The translations under genes were made by a program, and so were the position numbers. A stretch of 64,000 bases of DNA from Pseudomonas sp. sp1636 (GTDB lineage Bacteria > Pseudomonadota > Gammaproteobacteria > Pseudomonadales > Pseudomonadaceae). The notes under the pieces were generated by a model that was not told where the DNA came from, searched no databases, and saw only the letters and a program-made list of their open reading frames with translations. The stretch spans positions 62,001 through 126,000 of the forward strand of contig NZ_JARRAB010000007.1 in NCBI RefSeq assembly GCF_030376615.1, given 5' to 3'. This document shows, in pieces, positions 8,715 to 16,135 of the stretch (position 1 is its first letter; the number at the start of each line of letters is the position of its first letter).

Positions 8715-10058
8715 GTGTTGAGAGTATGTTCAATTGCGTTGCTGGCCGCCATTGCGCTGCAGGCGCAGGCCCAGGTCGACAGTGCCCAGGCCGCGCGCCT
8801 CGGCCAGGATCTCACCCCGCTCGGCGGCGAGCGCGCCGGCAATGTCGCCGGCACCATCCCCCCTTGGGAGGGCGGGCTGGCCGAGCCGCCGGCCAATTAC
8901 CGGCCGGCCATGCACCATCCCGACCCTTACGCCGACGATGCGCCGCTGTATCGGGTCGACAGTCAGAACCTCGGCCAATACCAGGCGCAGTTACCGGCCG
9001 GGCTGAAGCGCTTGCTGGAAAACAATCCGGATTACTTCCTGCGCGTCTATCCGACCCGGCGCAGCGCTGCGGCGCCGCAACGGATCTACGATGCCACCCG
9101 CTTCAATGCCCTGAATGCCCAGTTGATCTCCGGCGGCAACGGCGTCGAAGGCGTCGCGGCGGGTATTCCGTTCCCGCTGCCGCAGAACGGCCAAGAGGCG
9201 ATCTGGAACCACATCATGCGTTACCGTGGCGAGCAGGTCAGCATGGTCACCAACCAGGCGGCGGTGCTCGCCAACGGTGGCTACAACCTGCTCAAGCTGG
9301 AGCGCGACGTGTACTTCCGCTATGGCCGCGAAGGCGTCAACCCGCAGGATCTGGACAACACCCTGTTCTATTACAAGTACCGGGTGGTGGCCCCGTCCAA
9401 GCTGTCCGGCTCGGCGCTGGTGGTGCAGGAAACCCTCGACCAGGTGCTGGCGATCCGCAAGGCCTGGCGTTTCAACCGTGGCGAGCGGCGGGTGCGCCGT
9501 CTGCCGATGTTGGCCTACGACAGCCTGCAGCCGGACACCAACGGCATGGCCACCGCCGACCAGGTCGATGCCTATAACGGTGCGCCGGATCGCTACGAGT
9601 GGCAGCTGCTCGGCAAGCAGGAGATGCTGGTGCCCTACAACAGCTACGCGGTGCATCAGCAGGGCATTGCCTACGAGCGCATCCTCAGGGACAACACGCT
9701 TAACCCCGAGCTGCTGCGTTACGAGCTGCACCGCGTGTGGGTGGTCGAGGCCGAGCTGCGCAAGGGCTTCCGCCATCCTTACGGCAAGCGCCGCTTCTAC
9801 CTGGACGAGGACAGCTGGCAGATCCTCGCGGTCGACTTGTACGACCGGAATGGCGAGCTGAGCGGCCTGCAGGAAAGCCACCCGATCAGCTACTACGAGG
9901 TGCCGATGTTTGGCAGCACCCTGGAAACCCTCTATGACTTGAAGGGCGGCCGCTACTTCGTCGACGGCCTCGACAACAACGAGCCGATGTACGATTTCAA
10001 CGCCCGCCTCAACCCGCGCGACTTCACCGCGCAGGCGCTGCGCCGCGAAGGTAACTGA
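8715..10058 (+). CDS. DUF1329 family exported protein
   Basis: A 447-residue secreted protein. I choose GTG 8715, since GAGGAG at 8703-8708 is 6 bases upstream and the encoded N-terminus is a signal peptide (LRVCSIALLAAIALQAQAQ, cleaved after AQA). The open frame extends upstream to 8625, but that part is not signal-like. DUF1329 proteins are about 450 residues and related to LolA/LolB-like outer-membrane lipid factors. In Pseudomonas they often occur near hydrocarbon or ester metabolism, but the exact role is unknown. Visible family blocks include YRYRVVAPSKLSG-like and RKAWRFNRGERRVRRLP. The gene stands alone; 8456-8714 holds nothing else I can identify. Confidence 0.85.
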   Translation: MLRVCSIALLAAIALQAQAQVDSAQAARLGQDLTPLGGERAGNVAGTIPPWEGGLAEPPANYRPAMHHPDPYADDAPLYRVDSQNLGQYQAQLPAGLKRLLENNPDYFLRVYPTRRSAAAPQRIYDATRFNALNAQLISGGNGVEGVAAGIPFPLPQNGQEAIWNHIMRYRGEQVSMVTNQAAVLANGGYNLLKLERDVYFRYGREGVNPQDLDNTLFYYKYRVVAPSKLSGSALVVQETLDQVLAIRKAWRFNRGERRVRRLPMLAYDSLQPDTNGMATADQVDAYNGAPDRYEWQLLGKQEMLVPYNSYAVHQQGIAYERILRDNTLNPELLRYELHRVWVVEAELRKGFRHPYGKRRFYLDEDSWQILAVDLYDRNGELSGLQESHPISYYEVPMFGSTLETLYDLKGGRYFVDGLDNNEPMYDFNARLNPRDFTAQALRREGN

Positions 10059-10082
10059 GTTCGGTTAGCGCCGCTACACACA

Positions 10083-10105
10083 AAAGCCGCCCACTGGGCG
10101 GCTTT
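10083..10105. terminator. Stem-loop terminator after the DUF1329 gene
   Basis: AAAGCCGCCC (10083-10092), loop ACT, GGGCGGCTTT (10096-10105). The perfect 10-bp stem is A-rich on the left and T-rich on the right, so it can act in either direction. The following 190 bases, up to the repeat at 10294, show no gene. Confidence 0.8.
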
Positions 10106-10293
10106 GTTGTGTATGCAACGCCGCGCTTGGCTGACGCGGTCGACGCAGTGGCAGAAGAAACCGTCCTCGCTTGTGGCAAATAGGGACTTGTGCCGAGGGA
10201 GGTAGAGAACCCCAGGGTTGCGATGGTGGCCGCTCTCAAGGGCTTGAGTGCCAGGCACTCTGCGCGCCAGCCGGTTGTGCCGAGCCAGCGCGT

Positions 10294-10439
10294 TAGCAGG
10301 TCGTTGAAAAATGTAGGCGAGGCAGGCAAGACAAGGCAAAAACGGCCGAGGAAGCGGAGTTTACTGGCTGTAAATGAGCATTCCGAGGCCGTTTTTAACG
10401 CAGTATTGCCAACGTAGGTAGTTTTTTAACGGCCTGCTA
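10294..10439 (+). repeat. Structured inverted-repeat element, copy 1 (146 bp, short form)
   Basis: The ends are TAGCAGGTCGTTGAAAAA and, inverted, the complement of TAGCAGGCCGTTAAAAAA. Inside are paired segments GGCAA/TTGCC and ACGGCC/GGCCGT, and a central TTTAC/GTAAA hairpin followed by TGAGCATT. It lies between the convergent DUF1329 and ridA genes, 13 bases from the ridA stop. It belongs with the copies at 29558, 34514, 42442 and 63327. Confidence 0.9.
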
Positions 10440-10452
10440 GACACGGCGTGGC

Positions 10453-10824
10453 TTAGGCGGCGGCGTACACCACCAGCTCGACCAGCATTTCCTCGCGGGC
10501 CAGGCCGGCGATGACCAGGGCCGCGCGGTTCGGGTAGGGCGCGCTGAAGTATTCGGCGTACACCGCATTGACCGTGGCCAGGTAGCTGCGGTCGGTGACG
10601 TAGATCAGCACCTGGGTCACCGCGTCCATGCCCAGGCCGGCGCATTCCAGCGTGTGCTTGAGGTTGTCCAGGGTCTGCCGGGTCTGCGCCTCGATGCCGC
10701 CGGGCACCACTTGGCCCTGGGCATCGATGGGGATCTGCGCGGTGTACAGGGTGCCGTTGCCGATCACCGCCCACTCCAGCGGGGCCTTGGACGGGAACAG
10801 TTGGGTTTTTACGGCCTGTTTCAT
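10453..10824 (-). CDS. RidA/YjgF-YER057c-UK114 family protein
   Basis: A 123-residue Rid-family protein. RidA proper hydrolyses reactive enamine/imine intermediates released by PLP enzymes; paralogues in catabolic operons act on pathway intermediates. The family core is visible as LYTAQIPIDAQGQVVPGGIEAQTRQTLDNL. The loop that holds the substrate-carboxylate arginine in true RidA reads NRAALVIAGL, with the Arg after PYP-N. AGGAG precedes ATG 10824. It lies downstream of the BCCT gene, across an intrinsic terminator, so it is probably expressed at a lower level or independently. Confidence 0.88.
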   Translation of the reverse strand: MKQAVKTQLFPSKAPLEWAVIGNGTLYTAQIPIDAQGQVVPGGIEAQTRQTLDNLKHTLECAGLGMDAVTQVLIYVTDRSYLATVNAVYAEYFSAPYPNRAALVIAGLAREEMLVELVVYAAA

Positions 10825-10849
10825 GGAGGCTCCTAGGTTCTTGCGAAAT

Positions 10850-10885
10850 AAAAAAAGAGGGAGGCGACGTTAGTCGCGCTCCCTC
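10850..10885 (-). terminator. Intrinsic terminator between the BCCT and RidA genes
   Basis: On the minus strand, GAGGGAG-C-GCGAC, loop, GTCGC-CTCCCTC, with a single bulge, is followed directly by seven T residues. It lies 12 bases after the transporter stop and 25 bases before the RidA start. Confidence 0.88.
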
Positions 10886-10896
10886 AAAGGTGAGGA

Positions 10897-12459
10897 TTAG
10901 AGGCCTTGCTCGTCGGCCATGCGCCGGGCGATCTGCGGCGCGTTCCACAGCGCCGGCAGCAGCACCAGGGACACCGGCACGGCGGTGATGACGATGAACG
11001 ACTGCAGCGCGCTGATGCCGCCGGCACCGATGGAGATCAGCAAGGCCGCCACCACGCCCATCATCACGCCCCAGAACACGCGGATCTCGGTGCGTGGGTG
11101 ATCGGTGCCGGTCATCACCATGGAGATGGTGTAGGTCATGGAGTCGCCGGTGGTGGTGACGAAGATGATGGTGAGGATCAGGAACAGCACCGAGATCAGG
11201 TAGCCCAGCGGCAACTGCGCGGTGATCGCCAGCAGGGCGCCGGGCAGGTTGAAACCGGCGAAGGCTGCGGACACCGAACCGGGGTTGTTCAGCTCGAAGG
11301 CCAGGCCGCTGCCGCCGACGATGGTGAACCAGAAGCAGGTGATCACCGGCGCCACTATCGAGATCATCAGCACCAGCTCGCGGATGCTGCGGCCACGGGA
11401 GATGCGCGCGACGAACATCGCCATCAGCGGGCCATAACCGAGGAACCAGCCCCAGAAGAACACCGTCCACCAGTCCAGCCAGGCCGGGTCGGCGCGGAAG
11501 GTGGCCATCGGGATGAACTTGTCCAGGTAGATGCCCATGGACTGCACGTAGGCATCGAAGATGAACGCGGTCGGGCCGAACAGCAGGATGAACAGCATCA
11601 GCAGCACCGCCAGGGCCACATTGAGCTGGCTGAGGAGCTTGATCCCGCGGGTCACCCCGGAGACGGCGGAGATTGTGTAGATGCCGACCAGGATGAAGAT
11701 GATGGTCAGCTGGGTGCCGTAGTCGTTGCTGATGCCGAACAACTTCTCCAGGCCGAAGCTCACCTGCAGGCCGAGGAAGCCGATCGGGCCGATGGTGCCG
11801 GCCACTACCGCCAACACGCAGCAGGCATCGACCAGGGCGCCGAACCAGCCGCCCATGACGCGCTCGCCGAACACCGGGTAGAGCAGGGTGCGTGGCTTCA
11901 GCGGCAGGCCTTTCTCGTAGTGCAGGTGCATCAGCACGATGCCGCTGAGGCTGCCGAGAATCGCCCAGGCGAGGAAGCCCCAGTGCATGAAACTCTGTGC
12001 CAGCGCGTTGTAGGCCGCCTGCGGGGTGCCGGTCTCGCCGCCGAACAGCGGCGGCGGCGAGAGGAAGTGGGCCATCGGCTCGGCCGCGGCCCAGAACACG
12101 CCGCCGCCGGCGAGCAGGGTGCACATGATGATCGACACCCAGGTGTAGGTCGGCATCTCAGGCACCGCCAGGGCGCCCAGGCGCACCCGGCCGGTGCGGC
12201 CGAAGGCCAGCGTCAGGCCGATGCCGAAGGTCAGCAGCAGCAACACCTGCCAGTAGGCGCCGAACAGCTTGGTCGACCAGGCGAAGGCGCTGTTGACCCA
12301 CTGGGTCATGGCTTCGATGTCCCACAGGGCGAGGGCGGCGAACAGCAGGATGAAGCCGCCGCTGATGAGGAACACCGGGACATCCACTTCGTGCAGCAGC
12401 TTGCTCTTGTAGCTCATGGCGGGACTCCCGTGGTGGGTAGCCAATGGCGTGCTATTCAT
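10897..12459 (-). CDS. BCCT family transporter (betaine/choline/carnitine type)
   Basis: Secondary transporter of 520 residues with 12 predicted membrane helices. The start is ATG 12459, behind AGGAGG (12465-12470). The family signature is clear: DWWTVFFWGWFLGYGPLMA with the conserved tryptophans, plus TTGDSMTYT and FGPTAFIFDAY. The glycine segment that in BetP reads GMGIG is here AGGGVFWAAAEP, so the substrate cannot be taken as glycine betaine. There is no long osmosensing C-terminal tail. It sits with an aldehyde dehydrogenase and an M19-like hydrolase, which suggests uptake of a compound for catabolism instead of osmoprotection. The substrate is inferred only to be BCCT-like. Confidence 0.9.
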   Translation of the reverse strand: MNSTPLATHHGSPAMSYKSKLLHEVDVPVFLISGGFILLFAALALWDIEAMTQWVNSAFAWSTKLFGAYWQVLLLLTFGIGLTLAFGRTGRVRLGALAVPEMPTYTWVSIIMCTLLAGGGVFWAAAEPMAHFLSPPPLFGGETGTPQAAYNALAQSFMHWGFLAWAILGSLSGIVLMHLHYEKGLPLKPRTLLYPVFGERVMGGWFGALVDACCVLAVVAGTIGPIGFLGLQVSFGLEKLFGISNDYGTQLTIIFILVGIYTISAVSGVTRGIKLLSQLNVALAVLLMLFILLFGPTAFIFDAYVQSMGIYLDKFIPMATFRADPAWLDWWTVFFWGWFLGYGPLMAMFVARISRGRSIRELVLMISIVAPVITCFWFTIVGGSGLAFELNNPGSVSAAFAGFNLPGALLAITAQLPLGYLISVLFLILTIIFVTTTGDSMTYTISMVMTGTDHPRTEIRVFWGVMMGVVAALLISIGAGGISALQSFIVITAVPVSLVLLPALWNAPQIARRMADEQGL

Positions 12460-12506
12460 TACAGCCTCCTGACAAGAATCTTGTACTTGTTGGTTGTTCA
12501 GGGCAG

Positions 12507-13496
12507 TTACTGGGCAGGCTTGAGGCCTTGCTCCAGGGTGTTGAGCCAGTTCAGGCCCATCACTTTGGCGGTGTCTTCGGCGCTGAAACCGCGCTGCAGC
12601 AGGCCTTGGGTGATGTTCGGGAAGTCGCGGCTGTCGCCGAACCAGCCCAGCGGCCTGGGCCAGTCGGCGTTGCTCGCCGAGCCCTCGCCGTAGTCGACCT
12701 GCTTCGACCAGCGGCCGCTGCGCATCCACTCCAGCACCGACTGCGGCTGGTTCTGGCACAGGTCGGTGCCGATGCCGATGTGCTCGATGCCGATCAGCTC
12801 GGCGGTGCGTGCGACCATGTCGCAGAACTGCTCGAGGCTGCAGTCCGAGCCGTTGTGCAGGTGGAAGGGGTACAGGCTGAAGCCGAGCAGGCCGCCGGAG
12901 CGGCCCAGCTCGCGCAGCACCGTCTCCGACTTGTTGCGTTTGGCCGGGTGGAAGAACGCCGGGTTGGCGTGGGAGATGATGATCGGCCGGCTCGACAGCT
13001 CGATGGCTTCCAGGGTGCTGCGCTCGGCGCTGTGCGACATGTCGATGAGCATGCCGACCCGGTTCATCTCGGCGATGGCCTGCTTGCCGAAGCGGGTGAT
13101 GCCGCTGTCGCTGCCCTCGTAGCAACCGGTGGCCAGCAGGCTCTGGTTGTTGTAGGTCAGCTGCATGATCAGCAGGTTGAGCTGGCGGAACACCTCGATC
13201 AGGGCGATATCGTCCTCGATCGGCGAGCAGTTCTGCGCGCCGAAGAACACCCCGACCTTGCCCAGCTGCTTGGCCCGGCGGATATCGGCGGCGCCCGCCA
13301 CCGGCATGATCAGGTCGGCGTGCTGCTCGAAGCGGCGGTTCCACTCGCCGAGACGGCTCAGGGTCTCGCGGGCGTTCTCGTGGTAGACCAGGGTCGCGTG
13401 CACGGCGCTGACGCCGCCCTCGCGCAGTTGGCTGAAGATCTCGCGGGACCAGTTGGAGTACTGCAGGCCGTCGATCACGATCAGGTCGTCATGCAT
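12507..13496 (-). CDS. Peptidase M19 (membrane dipeptidase)-like amidohydrolase
   Basis: A 329-residue amidohydrolase-fold protein, start ATG 13496 with GAGGAC upstream. The family blocks EMNRVGMLIDMSH, RPIIISHANP and IEHIGIGTDL are present. The N-terminal HxD metal pair usual in renal dipeptidase-like enzymes is missing: the segment reads VIDGLQYSNW. The usual bridging-glutamate segment reads FGAQN. The same features mark a Pseudomonas subgroup found next to dimethylglycine demethylation genes in P. aeruginosa (PA5396-like, from memory). It is therefore likely to be a specialised enzyme and not a general dipeptidase. It lies 10 bases after the aldehyde dehydrogenase and 47 before the transporter. 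Confidence 0.85.
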   Translation of the reverse strand: MHDDLIVIDGLQYSNWSREIFSQLREGGVSAVHATLVYHENARETLSRLGEWNRRFEQHADLIMPVAGAADIRRAKQLGKVGVFFGAQNCSPIEDDIALIEVFRQLNLLIMQLTYNNQSLLATGCYEGSDSGITRFGKQAIAEMNRVGMLIDMSHSAERSTLEAIELSSRPIIISHANPAFFHPAKRNKSETVLRELGRSGGLLGFSLYPFHLHNGSDCSLEQFCDMVARTAELIGIEHIGIGTDLCQNQPQSVLEWMRSGRWSKQVDYGEGSASNADWPRPLGWFGDSRDFPNITQGLLQRGFSAEDTAKVMGLNWLNTLEQGLKPAQ

Positions 13497-13506
13497 GGCG
13501 CCGTCC

Positions 13507-14949
13507 TCAAGCACGGATGTAGGTGGTCTTGACCACGGTGTAGAACTCGCGGGCGTAGCTGCCCTGCTCGCGCGGGCCGAAGCTGGAGTTCTTCCGGCCG
13601 CCGAACGGCACGTGGTAGTCGGTGCCGGCGGTCGGCAGGTTGACCATCACGCAGCCGGTCTTGGCCCGGCGCTTGAAGTCGCTGGCGACCTTCAACGACT
13701 GGGTCATGATCCCGGCGGTGAGGCCGAAGTCGGTGTCGTTGAGGGTGGCCAGGGCCTGCTCGTAGTCATCGACCTTGATCACGCAGGCGATAGGGCCGAA
13801 CACCTCGTCGCGGTTGATCTGCATGTCGTTGCGGGTGTCGACGAACAGCGCCGGACGCATGTAGAAGCCCTCGTACTCTTCCTCGATGCGCTCGCCGCCG
13901 CAGACCAGACGGGCGCCCTCGGCCTTGGCCTGCTCGATGTAGCGCAGGTTCTGTTCCAGCTGCTTGCCGTCGATCACCGCGCCTATCTGCACGCCTTCGC
14001 GCAGCGGGTAGCCGACCTTGAGCTGGCCCATGCGCTCGACCAGGGCGGCGACGAAACGGTCGTGAATGCCGGCGCTGACGATCAGGCGCGAGGAGGCGGT
14101 GCATTTCTGTCCGGTGCCGAAGAAGGCGCCGTTTAGCGCGCAGTCCACGGCCTGCTCCAGGTCGGCGTCGTCGAGCACGATCAGGGCGTTCTTGCTGCCC
14201 ATCTCCAGCTGGCAGCGGACGAAGTTGGCGGCGGTGGCGCTGGCCACCTTGCGCCCGGTCTCGACCGAGCCGGTGAAGCTCAGGGCATCGATCTTGTTGG
14301 AGTGGATCAGCGCGTCGCCGACCGTGGCGCCGCTGCCCATGACCAGGTTGAAGGTGCCGGCCGGCAGGCCCTGGCGGGCGATGATCTCGGTCAGCGCCCA
14401 GGCGCTGGCCGGTACCGCGTTGGCCGGCTTGAACACCACGGCATTGCCGAAGGCCAGCGCCGGGGCGATCTTCCAGGCGGCGGTGGCCATGGGGAAGTTC
14501 CACGGGGTGATGATGGCGACCACGCCCACCGGTTCGCGGCGGGTTTCGATTTCCACGCCGGGGCGCACCGAGTCGGCGGTCTCGCCCATCTGCCGCAGCA
14601 CTTCGGCGGCGTAATACTGGAAGAACTGGCCGGAGCGGTAGACTTCGCCCATGCCCTCGGCGAGGGTCTTGCCCTCTTCGCGGGCCAGCTGCTCGCCCAG
14701 TTCGGCCTTGCGCGCGATCAGCTCGTCGCCGATCGCCATCAGCACCTGGTAGCGCTGCTCCAGGCCGCTGCGCTGCCACTGCGCCTGGCCGGCGCTGGCC
14801 GCGTCGAGGGCCTGCTCGATTTGCCCGGCGTCGGCCTGGGCGTACTCGCCGAGCACATCCTGGGTGTTCGCGGGGCTGACATTGCGGATAGTCGCGGAGC
14901 CCGTAAGCCACTCGCCATTGATGTAGTTAGCAAAGATATCGCCGGACAT
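13507..14949 (-). CDS. NAD(P)-dependent aldehyde dehydrogenase
   Basis: A 480-residue ALDH-superfamily enzyme. ATG 14949 is preceded by AGGAGG at ideal spacing; GTG 14955 also lies in frame but overlaps the ribosome site. Motifs seen are TPWNFPMATAAWKIAPALAFGN (as TPWNFP and WKIAPAL), the glutamate in LEMGSKNALIVLDDAD, the nucleophile in FFGTGQKCTASSRLIV, and EVFGPIACV. The C-terminal FGGRKNSSFGPREQG block recalls 2-oxoglutarate-semialdehyde dehydrogenases, but substrate cannot be assigned. It is first gene of the minus-strand set, divergent from the LysR gene. Confidence 0.9.
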   Translation of the reverse strand: MSGDIFANYINGEWLTGSATIRNVSPANTQDVLGEYAQADAGQIEQALDAASAGQAQWQRSGLEQRYQVLMAIGDELIARKAELGEQLAREEGKTLAEGMGEVYRSGQFFQYYAAEVLRQMGETADSVRPGVEIETRREPVGVVAIITPWNFPMATAAWKIAPALAFGNAVVFKPANAVPASAWALTEIIARQGLPAGTFNLVMGSGATVGDALIHSNKIDALSFTGSVETGRKVASATAANFVRCQLEMGSKNALIVLDDADLEQAVDCALNGAFFGTGQKCTASSRLIVSAGIHDRFVAALVERMGQLKVGYPLREGVQIGAVIDGKQLEQNLRYIEQAKAEGARLVCGGERIEEEYEGFYMRPALFVDTRNDMQINRDEVFGPIACVIKVDDYEQALATLNDTDFGLTAGIMTQSLKVASDFKRRAKTGCVMVNLPTAGTDYHVPFGGRKNSSFGPREQGSYAREFYTVVKTTYIRA

Positions 14950-15042
14950 ATGCACCTCCTCTCAAACTGTTAACGAATGGTAGGCGCCGTCTTGAATAAA
15001 CTAAAATCAGTAGTAACTATTGTTCGATAAGGAAAACTTACC
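14950..15042. promoter_or_regulatory. Divergent control region between the aldehyde dehydrogenase and LysR genes
   Basis: A 93-base, locally AT-rich interval between divergent start codons, the usual place for a LysR operator and both promoters. The segment around 14994-15028 is the most AT-rich. I could not single out one convincing T-N11-A dyad or a consensus promoter. Confidence 0.5.
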
Positions 15043-15948
15043 GTGCTTCCCGACCTCAAGATCGTCCAGCTGCGCCATTTCGTCTGGGTCGCCGAGCTGC
15101 AGGGTTTCCATGCCGCCGCGGAGAAGGCCCACCGCACCCAGCCGGCGATTTCCCTGTCGATCCGCGACCTGGAAGGCAAGCTCGGCCAGGCCCTGTTCGA
15201 GAAGCGCAACGCCCGCGCGGCGCGACCGGAGCTGACCCCCTTCGGCGTGCAGTTCATGGTCTACGCCAAGGAGCTGATCGCCCACCACGACCGGGTGGTC
15301 AAGGACATGAGCCTGATCGCCCAGCACAAGTCCGGGCACCTGCGCATCGCCTCGGTGCCCTCGATCGCCAGCCGCCTGCTGCCGGACATCCTCACCCGCT
15401 TCATCGGCGACTCCACCGACCTGCACGTCAGCCTGTTCGACGACAGCTCCGAGGTGGTGCTGGGCATGGTCGAGAATCAGCAGGTGGATTTCGGCATCGC
15501 CAGCCTGTGGGAGGCGGAGAGCGACATCCAGTTCATCCCGATCTGGGAGGACAGCATCGGCGTGGTCTGTCGCAGCGACCATCGCCTGGCCGGCGAGGCG
15601 CAGCTGAGCTGGCGCCAGTTGCGCGGCGAGCGGCTGATCGGCAACGGCACCTCGCGCCTGCTGGCCGGCAGCGAGGCCGAAGAGCTGGTGGCCGATTCGC
15701 AGTTCTTCATGTCCAACATGATTTCCCTGCTGGCCATGCTCGAGGCCGGCATGGGCATCACCACCCTGCCGCGTTTCGCCTTCCCGGCCGAGCACGGCCA
15801 GCTGCGCTTCATTCCGCTCAGCGAGCCGCAGGTCAACCGCGACATCGGCATCGTCCGCCGCGCCGACCACTCGCTGCCGGTGGCGGCCCAGGCGCTGTTC
15901 GAGTTCATCCTGCGCGACAACGAACTGGATCCGGCAGACTGGCAGTAG
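15043..15948 (+). CDS. LysR-type transcriptional regulator
   Basis: A 301-residue LysR protein beginning at GTG 15043, with AAGGA upstream. The winged helix-turn-helix covers residues 8-66: LRHFVWVAELQGFHAAAEKA, then the recognition helix TQPAISLSIRDLEGKLG. Residues 95-295 form the periplasmic-binding-protein-like effector domain, with DFGIASLW and a MISLLAMLEAGMGITTLPRF block. It is transcribed away from the ALDH-M19-BCCT-RidA set and probably activates it in response to the pathway substrate. The downstream plus-strand genes may also be under its control. A 187-base gap without features follows. Confidence 0.93.
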   Translation: MLPDLKIVQLRHFVWVAELQGFHAAAEKAHRTQPAISLSIRDLEGKLGQALFEKRNARAARPELTPFGVQFMVYAKELIAHHDRVVKDMSLIAQHKSGHLRIASVPSIASRLLPDILTRFIGDSTDLHVSLFDDSSEVVLGMVENQQVDFGIASLWEAESDIQFIPIWEDSIGVVCRSDHRLAGEAQLSWRQLRGERLIGNGTSRLLAGSEAEELVADSQFFMSNMISLLAMLEAGMGITTLPRFAFPAEHGQLRFIPLSEPQVNRDIGIVRRADHSLPVAAQALFEFILRDNELDPADWQ

Positions 15949-16135
15949 ATGACTCTTATCTGATCGATATGGTCATGCGAATAAGTTTCCCTTATCAGGC
16001 GATAGGACGATCTGAATTGCCCGGCCCTCGCCCTTGGACCACCATCGACGGCAGATAACAACAATCCGTCGCACCCCTCAGACCTCTGGCCGAGCCTGAT
16101 GTCGGGTGGGGCCTGCGCCAGTCGAGGGCACCGGT

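Noticed and set aside
10111..10293. Small open frames between the DUF1329 terminator and repeat copy 1
   Set aside because: No ribosome site, no family match, and composition consistent with non-coding sequence.
10897..13344. An 815-residue open frame covering the BCCT gene and part of the M19-like gene
   Set aside because: Only the part from 12459 onward matches BCCT sequence and has a ribosome site. The upstream part is an out-of-frame reading of the M19-like gene.
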